From the NCBI GenBank assembly GCA_002633025.1, contig NMRB01000214.1, forward strand, positions 130,063 through 194,062: 64,000 nt of DNA, given 5' to 3'. The stretch comes from Notospermus geniculatus (Eukaryota; Nemertea; Pilidiophora; Heteronemertea; Lineidae). How positions within the stretch are numbered: position 1 is the stretch's first letter; each line of letters opens with the position of its first letter. The position numbers and the translations under genes were made by a program. The notes beneath the pieces were generated by a model. It had not been told where the DNA came from. It worked only from the letters and a program-made list of their open reading frames with translations, and made no database searches. Below, piece after piece: positions 14,161 through 26,200 of this stretch.

Positions 14161-17100
14161 GATGGTGGTGCTGGGGTGCGTGTGCCAAAAACCGTGTTGT
14201 TAGGGACGGAATTCAAGAACAATGTCAACAACTCGGACTCGATGGTCATCAAAAGGCGGCCTCGTGGTGATGTCTCTAACTACCGTCAGATGGCGGCTGT
14301 GTTGCGTTGCGAAAGGCATTCCAAAATGAGACAATTTGACCGATTTTAAGAGATCAGACGAGAGGACGCTCTTTGCCCGGAGCTATTTGGCATCGCAGGG
14401 AGAGTACACACCAAGATATGCGATGACATACACGAAAGAATTAGACCCCGGCCCTGGGAGGGAATTTTTTGAGTACTGTCCGTCGCCATCATAGTGAGGA
14501 CGAGGAGACATGGGACAGGCCTATCAGGAACTGAGTGACCTGCAGAACTTGTTTCGTCCTAGGCCTAGTCGTTTCCCTCTCATCAATACAGTTCTGTACC
14601 ATACCCGTCGGAGCCTTGTCATCACTTTGGTGCGCTGCGAGTCATGCCGATTTACCGGCGGTGATGGGATTCCGTTAACTCCACACCGGTGTGAGCCGTG
14701 CGAACTAAGCGCAAAACCCAGGTTAGCGTGGATGCTGCGAGTAGGCTACTCGAACCACCACACTGCTTATCAACGAACGAATAGCAGAGGTGCGGTGATT
14801 GTAAAAGGACAAAATGTCGTTTATGAAAAGCGCAAGAAAGACCAGCAAGTATGTGTTCAGCGAAACTTTCTAGGATTTCAGTTGAAAGGGACTTGTGCCA
14901 CATCATCCAAGCAGAGAACGGGAAATTGGTTCAACTATGGTCCCCAGACTTGTCCCTCTATGGATCCCGTGGGTGGTACCAAGAGACGGCGGTGGGCACA
15001 CCGAGAAGGCAGAAATCCTGGGAGACACGATATCTTCGCCGTAACGTCAACTCCCCCGGCGAAAATTAACTCTGACAGCAACTTTAATGTTTCATTATGA
15101 AAAGACACGAGATCCTGGCGATAGTGTCAATTAACGTGGTCCTGGGGGTAGGCCCGGGGGAGCAGGCGCCTCGTGAACAGAGAGCTGGGTGCTATTCACC
15201 CCGAGGCGGATCATTCCGTGATCTTATCACGACACTGTTTTGACATCACCACAAGGTTGTTTTCAAAGCCGTGTCAGTCGCATAAAGGTGTGAATCGAAA
15301 ACAGGTGGTGCTTTAGGCGATTTTCATGGTGTCCAGCAAAGTGACCCTTTCCAGGGCCTCGGGCGAAAGCTAAGAAGTCAATGCCGTGTTGATATGGCGC
15401 CCGATACGAGAGGAATATTCCTGGCCAGTTACGTAACGAAAAGAGCATCGCTGGGTGTAAAGGGGCGAAACAACTATAGATAACTTTGTCTCCAGTTTGT
15501 CGCTACATCCCGACATGGATGTTAAAACATCGTTGTAACAATTCGCTGACAAATTGGTTACAAAACGTGATGTTATCGCGAAATGTAACAACTTTTGAAG
15601 TCCACGATGCGTGCATCACATCTGTCTCAGTTTAGGATTAACTCTTTGGTGTACGGCCATCTCGACCGATTGCCAACTCGGCCCACATCCCAGACCGTCG
15701 AGAGTGAATAGATTTATCACTGGAATACCTGAAGCGCAATCTAGAATATGACAATCTCTCTCGAGGTACTTTAGAGTACGCCGGGTACCAGTAATAATAA
15801 AGAACTCACAACCGTTTGTCACGACGAACACCAAATAGGCCTAGGCGTGGACAGAAACTAACTAGCCATAAAACATGATCAAACGCTGTCTAAATACTGG
15901 TACCGGACAATCACCAGAACATAATCAATATAACTTTTTGCCTTTGTTTTGGTTCATTGTTACAGTTTCAAATGAATATAAACTGCGTGATGTTCGACTT
16001 GCACGCATGCGTGACGCAGCCACTCGTCCATGACCCGCATCTTCCTGGTGTGAACATTTTTTATCTTAATTCTTCAAATGTTCACAGGTCGTGAAAAATG
16101 ATGCTGTGTCATTTTTGTTTCGTTGAATTAATTGTGTTGCTAGGCATTCCAATTCGTCCTTCTTTTTTATGTCACGTGACGTGATGGGTCAGGGTAACAT
16201 GCGGAGGGTCGGAAATCGCTGTTTAGAGGGAGCTACTATCGCCACTACAGCCCACTACTACAGCCCTACTACAGCCCACTTGGCCTACATGAAAGTTCAA
16301 TTAATCTTATGTTTCTGCAGCGAATTAGAGTTTTTTACGAGCATCAACTCACCTTTAAGTGGCTAATTAAGGAAATGTCTCATTTTATACGGCGGTTAAT
16401 CAGCGTTAAGATGGTTTTTTTCGTAAGCGTCGTGTCACCGGCGTTTGGCATGAAATGTGCCACCGTCGGCGAAGACAGGCAATAGATTTCTTACCAACGC
16501 CATAGACGTTGATAGCCCCCTTTCATGCTGTCCACACACTCCGCACCTGTTTCACGCGATAATTGCAACTCAAGACCGACCTGCCAAGAAGCGCAAGGTT
16601 TGCTTGATCTAAACGGTCACCAAAGGACATATCCCGCAATTTTCTGTTCAAAAGATCAAGACGGTTTTCGTGGTTTGTTGCTGTGCGTTGCCCCGACCCC
16701 GCAGAGGTCCTGGTGTCGCTGCAGGGGAGGAAAACACAACACACACGTGTAGAGCGACGGCGACCTAACGCCTCTACACCCGCCACTGGTAAATTAACTT
16801 AGTTAAGTCCCCCCGCCCGACACGTTAGGTGCCAAAATAAGATGTCAGGCGGTGAATATAACCCGACAACTCCTTAGAGGAGGTGTAATTAGATAAATGG
16901 ATGGATGGATAGGCTGATTTTATCAGAATGAAAAAATTACTGACAAAATGGTTCGCCTAATAGGCCCTGTAGCCGCGCCGAAGGCGGTCGGCCGCATAGA
17001 AACCAAGAAATGTGATATCCGCCATGAATAATGTATTGAAAACACTGAGATGGTAGGATGAAAAGGCAGTCAAGGGGTAGGTTCAAGAAGAAGTGGGCAG

Positions 17101-17800
17101 GAGGCGTGGAAACAGAGTGGAAATCACGGTACCCGTCACCTCTCAACTGGTCTGAGGTTGTCTCCTGCGGTATCAAGTTTGATCCACTTACTAAAGACGA
17201 CACTCCTTACTTTGACGGGTCGACAGCCTCGTCCCTCTTCAGCAGATACGTTTTCTGTCCCTTTTTCTTCCCAGAGGTCACTGCACCGGAAGTCCTCCGT
17301 TGCTATGTAAAGAACCCAGTCCATAAAAGCGCTGTTCACTTCGTTTTCAAATGGCATTTGAAACTTCAAGCACTTTGATTCATTGAAGTTGATTTCAAAA
17401 AGTATGTGGGTGTTACGGCTCTTATGTTTACCAAGTGTTTATATATGGTGATTATAAACAAAATGAACAACTGGATGGTGCAGTCGCTGCCGTAGTGATC
17501 ACGTGCTCAACGAAGACTCGGACGCACCGAGTGACACCAGTCATAAGGTTGGCGCCGTCTTCGTCACTGGGTGCCCGGATGTCAAGCAGTTTCTGTTACG
17601 AATGGAATCGTATCAAAAATCCTCTCTTATCTATTTTTTATCGTATGTATCAGGACCAAAATGTAGAGATGTCCGCAGTGCAACATCCACCAAAAGCATA
17701 AAGGATAACGGTTGGGGATAGCGAGCAAATGTACTGATATACGAGGACAAACTCTCGATGACCAAGATTCCTATCACACCAGCCCGAAATCTAAAGGCAG
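14161..17800. other. Intergenic, no recognised gene
   Basis: No recognisable protein or RNA gene on either strand. A 196-codon plus-strand frame at 14510-15100 matches no family I know. A fragment near 16810-16860 (GACACGTTAGGTGCC...ATGTCAGGCGG) resembles the old repeat around the 3629 MITE. A short (ATGG)n run lies near 16895-16906. Confidence 0.5.
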
Positions 17801-17802
17801 TA

Positions 17803-17944
17803 GGGAGGTTTAGAAATCAAACGATAAACGTAAACTTTACGACAACGTTATTTTTCATACTGCACATTCACCAGATTCCATTTTTGGTACAAAAATAACG
17901 TTGTCGTTAGCGTTTACGTTTATCGTTTGATTTCTAAACCTCCC
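17803..17944. mobile_element. MITE with TA duplication (GGGAGGTTTAG family), copy 1
   Basis: The inverted ends GGGAGGTTTAGAAATCAAAC extend about 50 bp inward (ATAAACGTAAAC...). A TA flanks each side (17801-17802, 17945-17946), the pattern of Tc1/mariner-derived MITEs. A second copy is at 18507-18655. Confidence 0.9.
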
Positions 17945-18023
17945 TAGTAGGAGAATTCAACGAAAAACTGACGAATTATAGCGGTGCTGATATCTTGTAC
18001 CTGTCTCGGCTGAATGCGCCTAA

Positions 18024-18236
18024 AGCCTGCCGCACACTGGAGCTATCTGCTGAGCAAAAGGTTATTCGAGACCGTTTGCTCAGCAGATAGCTCGCGTGTG
18101 CGCGTAATTTCGGTGAGTTTTTTGCCTCGCGAGGCAGAAAGCTCGCGTGTGCGCGTATTTTTGGGTGAGCTATCTGCTGAGCAAACGGTCTCGAATAACT
18201 TTTTGCTCAGCAGATAGCTCCAGTGTGCGGCAGGCT
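18024..18236. mobile_element. MITE with TAA duplication (AGCCTGCCGCACACTGG family)
   Basis: A 213-bp element with long inverted ends AGCCTGCCGCACACTGGAGC and TAA on both sides (18021-18023, 18237-18239), typical of PIF/Harbinger-like elements. Inside, CTATCTGCTGAGCAAA occurs four times in alternating orientation, so it is a nested palindrome. Confidence 0.9.
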
Positions 18237-18506
18237 TAAAGACGCTCATTTCAAGAGGCTCTTCAAAAAATACATGTCATTTCACCATTCATCCCCACTT
18301 GAATTGAATGGTTCAGTTTATGAATTAGTTGATCCTTTTGTCTGTCGAGTGGCTGCATCAAGTTGGAGAAGTATTCGGGCCACAAATGTCACGCGTCCGC
18401 TAAAGACGGGTGTGTAACTATAGTAGGGATGTTATTATACCCTGTTTTATACCCTGGTCACAAGGTTAAAGTGGCGTACATGTCAAAGGATTTGTGGGTG
18501 TCATTA

Positions 18507-18655
18507 GAGAGGATTAGAAATCAAACGATAAACGTAAACGTTAACGACAACGTTGTTTTCATACTACACATTAACCAGATTTTATATTGCATTTTCGGTA
18601 CAAAAATAACGCTGTCGTTAACGTTTACGTTTATCGTTTGATCTCTAAACCTCCC
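18507..18655. mobile_element. MITE with TA duplication (GGGAGGTTTAG family), copy 2
   Basis: Homologous over its length to 17803-17944, with the same AAATCAAACGATAAACGTAA arms and TA flanks (18505-18506, 18656-18657). The left terminus is slightly decayed (GAGAGGATTAG). Confidence 0.88.
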
Positions 18656-19368
18656 TATTATTGAAAATAGAGAACGAAGTAATTAAAGGTTATTTGCTGT
18701 ACAATTCCAAATAAGTTTATTTCAAAAATATGACAAGTCGCACGGAGTAAATTTGCGGCGTAAATGCCGTATTAGAATTGAAATCTATCACACTATAATA
18801 TTTGCATATACGTAATCGAATGTACAATCGAACAATATTTGCATATTTTCTAGCCACGATTCGCCTGCTGCTGAGCAGGTTTACGGACAAATTCAACAAA
18901 ATAGCGACGCTCTTTGCCACTGGCCGAGACCGTCCTATAGTGCGTCACTTCAGTAAGAATGGACGATCCATGCCTACAATATCGGCTGACAGGACCCAAG
19001 ATTGATACAATTATTACAGGAATCGGCTGCATTTTAGATCACCGCACGAGATGAAACCAAACTTGATCCAGGTCATTACTCGGCTCTTATACCGGTGTAA
19101 AAGTAAAAATTGTCCGCCATGATGGGTGCCCGTAGGACCGTTTTCCCCAGGAAGAAATAGTCCTAGTAGGCCAATTTTCCCTGTCACATTAGCGCAAGGT
19201 AGGACATTTATTCCGGGCGGACATTTATTACTTCTACACCGGCATTATGCCTCCACGGAGGATACGTCCGAAAGACCCTGTCCAAAATCCCTACGCCTCT
19301 CTTGCAATGGTAAGCCCTACGATTGCGGTGATTGTTCCAGCTGATTGGCGGCTGACCAGCTCACTGTA

Positions 19369-19744
19369 GCCGTGTTTACACCTATGCAATTTTTCCAGGC
19401 CCGGTTTCGAATTTAACCCGGATCCATTGAATTTTCTGTCCACACCTATTATTCGTCTTACGATATTGAACGCTGGCCATGCTATTTATAGACACACCAC
19501 CCATTCAATTTTAGCAGACCGACACCTGTCGGTGGGCTCAGTAAACGTTTTAGCCCGGCATTTTTCTGTCCATACCTATGAAATTGCCGGGCTAAAGTAT
19601 AATCCGGATCAGACCCGCCGAGCGAAAGCGGGCTAAATTGGTCCGGCAATTTTTAATCCGGATCCGATTTTCATAGGTGTAAACGCAAAAAAGGCGGGTC
19701 AGAGCCGGGTCAGGTCCGGCAATTTCCTCAGGTGTAAACACGGC
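19369..19744. mobile_element. MITE with inverted ends GCCGTGTTTACACCT
   Basis: The left end GCCGTGTTTACACCTATG and the inverted right end (AGGTGTAAACACGGC) are flanked by TA. The interior has sub-repeats of CATAGGTGTAAAC and AATCCGGATC in both orientations, suggesting internal rearrangement. Confidence 0.82.
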
Positions 19745-19801
19745 TAGAGTGACAGCAATAATTGACGGCTAATCAATTGGAACCAGGGGAATTGACAACT
19801 G

Positions 19802-19944
19802 CCGGTGTAATAGAATCTAATGTCCCTGATATGTTATGTTCCCTAACAATACATTTGCGGCACCATTGAATTGGACTCTAATCCTGTGACAAACAATGCA
19901 TGGGGACATCAGAAAGACGGGGGCATTAGATTCTATCACACCGG
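19802..19944. mobile_element. Short MITE with inverted ends CCGGTGTAATAGAATCTAAT
   Basis: About 21-bp inverted ends with minor mismatches (left CCGGTGTAATAGAATCTAAT, right ATTAGATTCTATCACACCGG). Non-coding. It lies about 200 bp from the 3' end of the bHLH gene. Confidence 0.75.
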
Positions 19945-20157
19945 GTTGGACTTGTGATCATAAAACCTGTGTGCCTTTGGTAAACTTAGCACAAAAATGC
20001 TGTAATACATGAGGAGTGGGCTGGGCGGCCTGGGCCTAAATAGTATTGTTGGATACGACCTTTCAGATCTGAAAATACGGTTCGTCCCTTTCGTGAATCA
20101 GGAAGACATAAAAAAACTGACGTTTTTAAGAATCACAAATGCATATTTACCATAGAT

Positions 20158-20769
20158 CTAGTCACGTTTTATGAGCAGTTCTTGTAGCGCACTGATATAA
20201 CTCTGCGCCATCTGTAAAGTTTCGTACTTAGACAATTGTCTATCGTCACTGATCCCTGGCACAACCTGCCGCAGGGCATCAAATGCCACATTCAAACTGT
20301 GCATCCTCCGTCTCTCGCGAGCGTTTGCAGCCAAACGTCTCTTCTTCACCACGTCTCTGTTCGGCTGCCTCGGCGGTCCTCGTCGCTTTCCGGATCGTCC
20401 CGAATTTGAGCCCGATTTGCTCCGTCTTTTCTCCTTATGCTGTCCTTCGCGTTTTTTCCTCGGTCGTTTCGGCTCCTGATCCCGGCAGACGGAGTCCGTC
20501 GCGTCCACATCAGCTGAGTCATAACCTAATTTCGTCATATCATACTCTGATTCACTTTGTAAATTTTGTTCAATGTCCTCACTTTCTAATCTCGTCATAA
20601 AGCTGAAACTGAAATTGTCCAAACTGGAAGGAAGTCGTGCCTGTTCAGTTGCCGCCGTGGCGCCAAACAAGGGACTTCTTGACGTTAATCCCGCCGCAAC
20701 TGGAGACACCACGTGATTGTCCACTGCTCCGATCAGGCGCTCAGGGAAATCCATTTTACGTCCATCCAT
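20158..20769 (-). CDS. Atonal-type proneural bHLH transcription factor (ATOH1/ATOH7-like)
   Basis: A 203-residue single-exon protein. Residues about 144-199 form a basic helix-loop-helix domain: the basic region [20 protein letters not shown], then helix 1, a loop GISDDRQ, and helix 2 [17 protein letters not shown]. This signature is that of the Atonal group (ATOH1/ATOH7), nuclear activators that bind E-boxes with an E-protein partner and commit cells to sensory or neural fate. The domain ends four residues before the stop, as in short ATOH7-type proteins. A Lys/Arg-rich stretch (residues about 100-143) may add nuclear import; the N-terminal part is acidic and Ser-rich. The lack of introns is usual for ATOH1/7 genes. 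ATOH1 versus ATOH7 orthology cannot be settled by eye. Start: first ATG of the frame, with another Met at residue 6. Confidence 0.93.
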   Translation of the reverse strand: MDGRKMDFPERLIGAVDNHVVSPVAAGLTSRSPLFGATAATEQARLPSSLDNFSFSFMTRLESEDIEQNLQSESEYDMTKLGYDSADVDATDSVCRDQEPKRPRKKREGQHKEKRRSKSGSNSGRSGKRRGPPRQPNRDVVKKRRLAANARERRRMHSLNVAFDALRQVVPGISDDRQLSKYETLQMAQSYISALQELLIKRD

Positions 20770-23700
20770 TTCGCGATTTAGCCAAGCTATTTCGCGCCAA
20801 CAAAACCAGGGACTACCACAAAAACGTGAAGGAAAATGTCTCCGTTTTCCGATGAACAGTGCTGTAATATTTCTGCTGGGAACTTGTTCCGTCCGTCACA
20901 ACCGTTATCTCGTCCTCGTTAGCCAAGCTACAAGAATGTCCCGGAATGTCCCTGCGTTCTCTTCGAACAAGATCGTGCGAAAAACGTCACAAAAGTTGGC
21001 CGACAAGAATGGTTGTAAACTTTCACCACTGCCTCGCATACGTTTCCATTCTGAATCTGACTGCTCCTGGCATAACAAGACGTCCTTTAATACTGCGAAT
21101 GTCTTTCAATGACGTAAAAGAAAACAAACTTTTCCTCCCAGTACTCAAAGTTCGGCGGATAAGACACGAACGATCTTTTATCCCGATTCCATCTTTTCCA
21201 AACCACCACCGGAGGAATTCCTATCTAGAATTTTGCGCCAGTCGTCATCCGGTTTCGAAAAGCTGTTGTCAAATGTTCGTCTTGAATTCGTTCGCTTTTT
21301 GTTTGTTGAAGTGCGGGATTTTTTGACTCAGGTCAACAAATCAGGATGTCTTCACTTGACGGCTAATTCCGATTCTGCTCTTCTTCAGTTATCGGCTGCA
21401 TTTCTATCCACCGATCCAACCTCGGTCCCACCACTCATTACTAAGGAGGAGGCGAGGTTCCCGTCGTCGACACGCAATTCAACCTCGTTCCAAACGATCG
21501 CATCACCTCGGTTCGCCTGGGAACGAGACTGAGCCCGCACCTCCCAGTTATTACCCATCACAAACGTATCTCTGATGAAAAGCACAAATTGACAAATTAT
21601 GTTTCGCGTTAACAATAGCTTCGCTGCTAGCATGAGTTAGTTGTTGACAAATCAGACTCCTCCGTCAATAGCGCTGTTGTTATAAATGACTCTCCACTTT
21701 TGTGTTATTGGTCTCCGGCCTCGTGACCGCACCGCAATATTCTATGGACCAATCAGATTAAGGCGTGGTCAGCCCGTATAGCCTCGGGGTAGTTCGGCCC
21801 TTGGACATGTCGGACAACGAATGACCACTGGTACTGAAAACTTAGCCACGATTTAGCAGTTTTGCACCTCGTTTTCTTGGCGGCGGTGGGATTATGCGGC
21901 GTTGGAGTCGTGTCCGAGAGGTGGCGGATTCGATGAGAGAGAGGTCGACTATATGGACACCAAATACAGTTCTCGATGCGACGCTCCGTCCCCACGTCTT
22001 TCACTCATTGTCGGAGGGGAGATCCTCCATGACCAAGGTACTGCCCCAGACACAGACCAGGTGACGGCTGATTCGCTCTCCCCCCTCCCCCCAGTCATCG
22101 TCACATCTTGGCATAAAAAATCTGTCGGAAGTCCGATTCGTCTTGAGTAAGTGTTTACCGATGTCGTGTAAACACGGTTCAAGATTCTAATGAGCTCTTG
22201 TTGTTTCGACTCCCCGGTTAGAAGCACCATTGATGTAATGAGGATGAAATGAGATTCTGAAGATGTGTGCGGGTATGACCCCGTCATGACGACTGGGCAG
22301 GTACATGTNGCTCCTGCCGTGATTGGCCTCAGTGGGTGTGGCAGCGTTTGGCATCCAAAACTAAGAGAATCAACCAACTTTTTAAACTTATGCAATGATC
22401 CAGGACGAAAATGACTGGATGCTTTTCAAACTTGGTATAAAAACGGTTGTTACGGTGCGCCCGTCACACCCCAGAGGATTTCTATCCGTTTTGGGCCTCT
22501 AACTGCGAATATCATTTCATTGTGCGACGTTATTTGAACTGAAATGCTCTTGGCTTTTTCATAATAGTCACATGAATAATGGGTCCGACTGAGGGTCGAA
22601 CTCGGAACCTCCACGATTCTCGCGAGATTGCGAGGCTACGGCCCGGAAACGAAAAGCGCGCAGGTCTCTAGAGACGCGAGTAAATTAAAATGAACCTTCT
22701 CATAAAGGAATCAAAATGATTAGAATTACTGCATCAAGACGAGTTATAAAATGTTCAGTTCATTTCGCACATGTATCATCATAACCCGCGCTTCTGTGTC
22801 TGGCCGTATGTAATGGCGCGAAACGCACGTGACCTCAAGCAAGAAATTAAAATCCCCACATGGTTCAGCCGATCAAAATGGCGTTGATGGACGCGCCGCG
22901 CACCGTGTGATTGAAACCGATAGGGGATGAAGTGAAAATTACCAATCGATCCAGTAAATTGGAGTCAGTTTTTAAAAATGAACTGCTTCGTAGCATGTTA
23001 TTTTAATTCGATAGCTGTTACGGCTTTACTGAAGAATAGATTCAGTGAGCCTCGGATTCGTCACCAGGCCCTATCTGATTGGTTCTTTGCACAACTGCCC
23101 CGGTGAGGCGGAAATCGGCGTCTGCGATTGGACGAAATGATGAATCAGAATTCTCCAAAGAGGAGCGTCAAAAGCGTGGGATTGGGACTATCTTCGATGT
23201 CTCTCTGATTTAACCGTCATTGAGATTATTGGACCCTCAACCGGATTGAAAGAAAATTTACTGCCTCGTTTACCGCGTGACGGGTTCACTGAGTGCAAGA
23301 AGTGATTGCCAAGGTGACGGATGCAGGGGTGTGCCCTGCCTGCAGAGGTCTGACTCCCCTTCAATAGTGCTCAGCAGCCGCCCGATGACTTAAACCCCTT
23401 CCACAGGGGTGCTTTTCATCACGAATTAATCGAACCAACATGGGACAAAATCAACAGAAGACGGGAGCCGCCTGTCTGCGCATGTCCGACCGACCGCACG
23501 CACGTCAGACTTTGATCAAAGATATCACAACGATTATTTGGTATCGGGCCTCGTTCAATCAGATTGACGGCATGTTTTCCGTTTGAGAAAACAAAACTAA
23601 TGAAGGAATTATGCTGGTAATGTATTTTATAGGATCAGAAGGTGACGATGGGATACCGAACTAATATTTAGTTATTACGCATGGCGAGACTGTGGGTGAC

Positions 23701-23815
23701 CAGGACGTGGCAACGGACCACACCCATGTTGTCTCTGCTGATGGGAATCAATCAGGAACCACTCTCCGAGTCTCGCGCAACCAACCATTTTGTTCCGCAG
23801 TGTTGCTCCACTGAT

Positions 23816-23872
23816 AGATCGATCACAATCTCCACTCGGCTGAGGCTGCCGAGTGGAGATTGTGATCGATCT
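23816..23872. repeat. Perfect palindrome, 25-bp arms
   Basis: Arms 23816-23840 and 23848-23872 are exact reverse complements (AGATCGATCACAATCTCCAC...) around the 7-nt loop TGAGGCT. No coding content. Confidence 0.9.
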
Positions 23873-23944
23873 ACTCCACTGACTGCCATTCCCCAGATTC
23901 GCAACAGCGGCTGGGTGACCGAGACTACCACTCGGCGCGTTTTA

Positions 23945-24192
23945 GTCCGGCCGCCAAGGGCCGAAAATGCGATTTCTTGAATAACAGGTGGATTTTTGCA
24001 GCTTTGACATCTTTGCAACATGCCGATTCGATTTCCGCCGGGTGCCACTCTGGCACCCTTGAGCATTTTTCAGAAATGGCGTTTCAGAGTGGCACCGAGC
24101 GGAAATCGAATCGGCATGTTGCAAAGATGTCAAAATTGCAAAAATCCACCTGTTATTCAAGAAATCGCATTTTCGGCTCTTGGCGGCCGGAC
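23945..24192. repeat. Long palindrome, about 108-bp arms
   Basis: The left arm starts GTCCGGCCGCCAAGGGCCGA, and the right arm ends with its near-exact inverse CGGCTCTTGGCGGCCGGAC. The arms differ by a handful of bases and enclose about 35 nt. It is a foldback/MITE-like structure. Confidence 0.88.
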
Positions 24193-26107
24193 TTTTTCGG
24201 TTCTGTGTGAAATCGGAATGGCAGTCACTCTGGTGTGTGAACGGACGGTAGTCCTGGGTAAAGTATCCCATACAAAGAAGTTAGCACGCAACGTGAAGGG
24301 CAAGATTTGGTTAGCGACGCATCTTCAGAAAAACCGTGGCTCATTCCATCAGTCAAGGAGGTACCGGTGATGGCCTGATGGGACCCACTTACTATGGGGC
24401 TTGATATCATTAGACCAATGATCATAGCACGTTGACACTTCTGACGAACCCGAAACATATTCGCCGTTGCTTGGAAACGGGTCGTTTTTGCGGAAAGGCG
24501 AGAGGCAACACGAAAGAACAATACGGGTCGTGATTATTCCGGATTTTATTGGTTACCGGGCACGTGACCCGTTTTTGTGGCAAAAAGTGTTTGGGTCGTT
24601 TTTCTTGGCTCGTCCGCCATGGCTGGTCGGTCGCGCCACGTGCGGAGGCATGGCAACCTCTGTAAACATTGGCACTTGCAATTAAAAGTGACAGAAACTC
24701 GATCGGAGTACTGCGAGTGATGTTGATGGTACTGACGGACGGACTCTGCAGGTGTCCTTGCAGCCCTTACAAACCTGGTCGCACTCCTCCATACTTGGCC
24801 ACCCGTCTGTCATACCGCGCTGCGCACTGTAGGCAGACGATAGGTGCAATAAAACTATCCCGCACTTGACAATCGTCGCTATTCTGATTGGTCATCATCA
24901 AATATCATCTATAGAGTTGGTAACATGAAAAGAACAAAACATTTACCGCAAATGAATCTTTTCGGCGGAAAGGCTTTCGGCGCAGTAACCGCAACTCTAA
25001 ACTCAGGAGACAAAGCAAATACGGCAATTCGTTCCTCTCCATCTCTATGATGTTTTAGAGGCTGGGCCCAGTTGTTCAAAACATACCGGTATTTGTCTCT
25101 AAGGTAACGCCAGTGCTATCTTGGCGTTGTCTTCATTAGTCAAGCCCATTGCAGTTAACGCCATGAGATAACGTCAGCAATAAGACCAACGATGTTTTGA
25201 AGGACCCAACCGTGTTCGTCACGAACTCAAACAGGCATAAAGGAGAAATAGTCACCAAGAAAACTATCAATGTGTATTTTATGATTTAGAAATCTTTACT
25301 CTGCTGATTGTGAGATCACAGACCAAAACTTATGAGCACATATTTACCAATTAAATACATCATACTGACAAACACACAACTGCTTTGCAAGAAAGGTGAT
25401 AGGTAGGCTGGTCCCCTGCCCTCGAGAGGCAACACTGCGCGCGTATAACGGACTGTTACAACGGCAGAGAACCAGTCTAGATGAACAAATAAGGCAGGAG
25501 ATTTCTGACAGTTATTTCTGCAGTCGTGATTGCATAGGAGTTCAGAACAATTCGATTTCCACACATGAAACACAAGACAAGATGGGCTGAAGAGGGAAAA
25601 GCTAAACATACATAGAGAACATGTTAGATCTGTGGGCTATTATCTATACATGTTTTTGTGACATTTTGGAAAGGTTTGGCAACTTCTTTAGGTCAATATC
25701 ATCAGTAGCCAATGATGAAGCCATTACACCACATGCTAACAGATGATGTCATTCTTTAGTTAGAGACATCAGGGGAGGATGCCGACAGATGGTCTTTAAA
25801 GCTTTGCACATGAAGAACACTTATGGCAAGGTACGAGAAAGGCTTCAGAAGCACATAGAGATAAATTAATACACATCATAAGTGATCTATCTATACTTGA
25901 CGAGTGTGACACTAATCTCATCTCATCCAATTTTGCAATCTCCTAAAAGTTCTCAAAACCACATTCCATTCATTCCTTTTATACAGCCTTACAAGATGAA
26001 TACTCTACACTCACTCTCATAGGAACAGGATATGGCAAGCATTTTCGTAATTCATATCAAAAAGGTCATTTAGCACACCGGGGTATCATAAACACAAATG
26101 TTGATCT

Positions 26108-26113
26108 TTTATT
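26108..26113 (-). terminator. Poly(A) signal of the alpha-mannosidase gene
   Basis: AATAAA on the minus strand about 90 nt past the stop codon at 26201-26203. It is the first canonical signal downstream. Confidence 0.6.
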
Positions 26114-26200
26114 TCACACTTTGATCATTGATTTGTTTCCTTCTCAATTCTCCTAACGACAATGTGAATACACACGCAGTGGTCTGTCACTTAGCGCCCT

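Larger units (their letters stand above)
20770..26100. other. bHLH upstream region and repeat-rich intergenic DNA
   Basis: No further gene recognised. The first 1-2 kb upstream of the bHLH gene would be expected to hold its enhancers; I did not identify convincing paired E-boxes. The stretch contains two large palindromes (23816-23872 and 23945-24192), a probable MITE at about 25060-25215 with TTCAAAACAT-type inverted ends, and one N at about 22310. Confidence 0.5.

Noticed and set aside
20283-21112. Plus-strand open frames antisense to and upstream of the bHLH gene
   Set aside because: Shadow frames of GC-rich bHLH coding sequence or chance; no domain.
22578-22640. tRNA-like sequence on the minus strand with a GTTCGACCC B-box
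   Set aside because: No matching A-box or 5' acceptor strand for the CGGACCC 3' side; likely a tRNA-derived repeat fragment.
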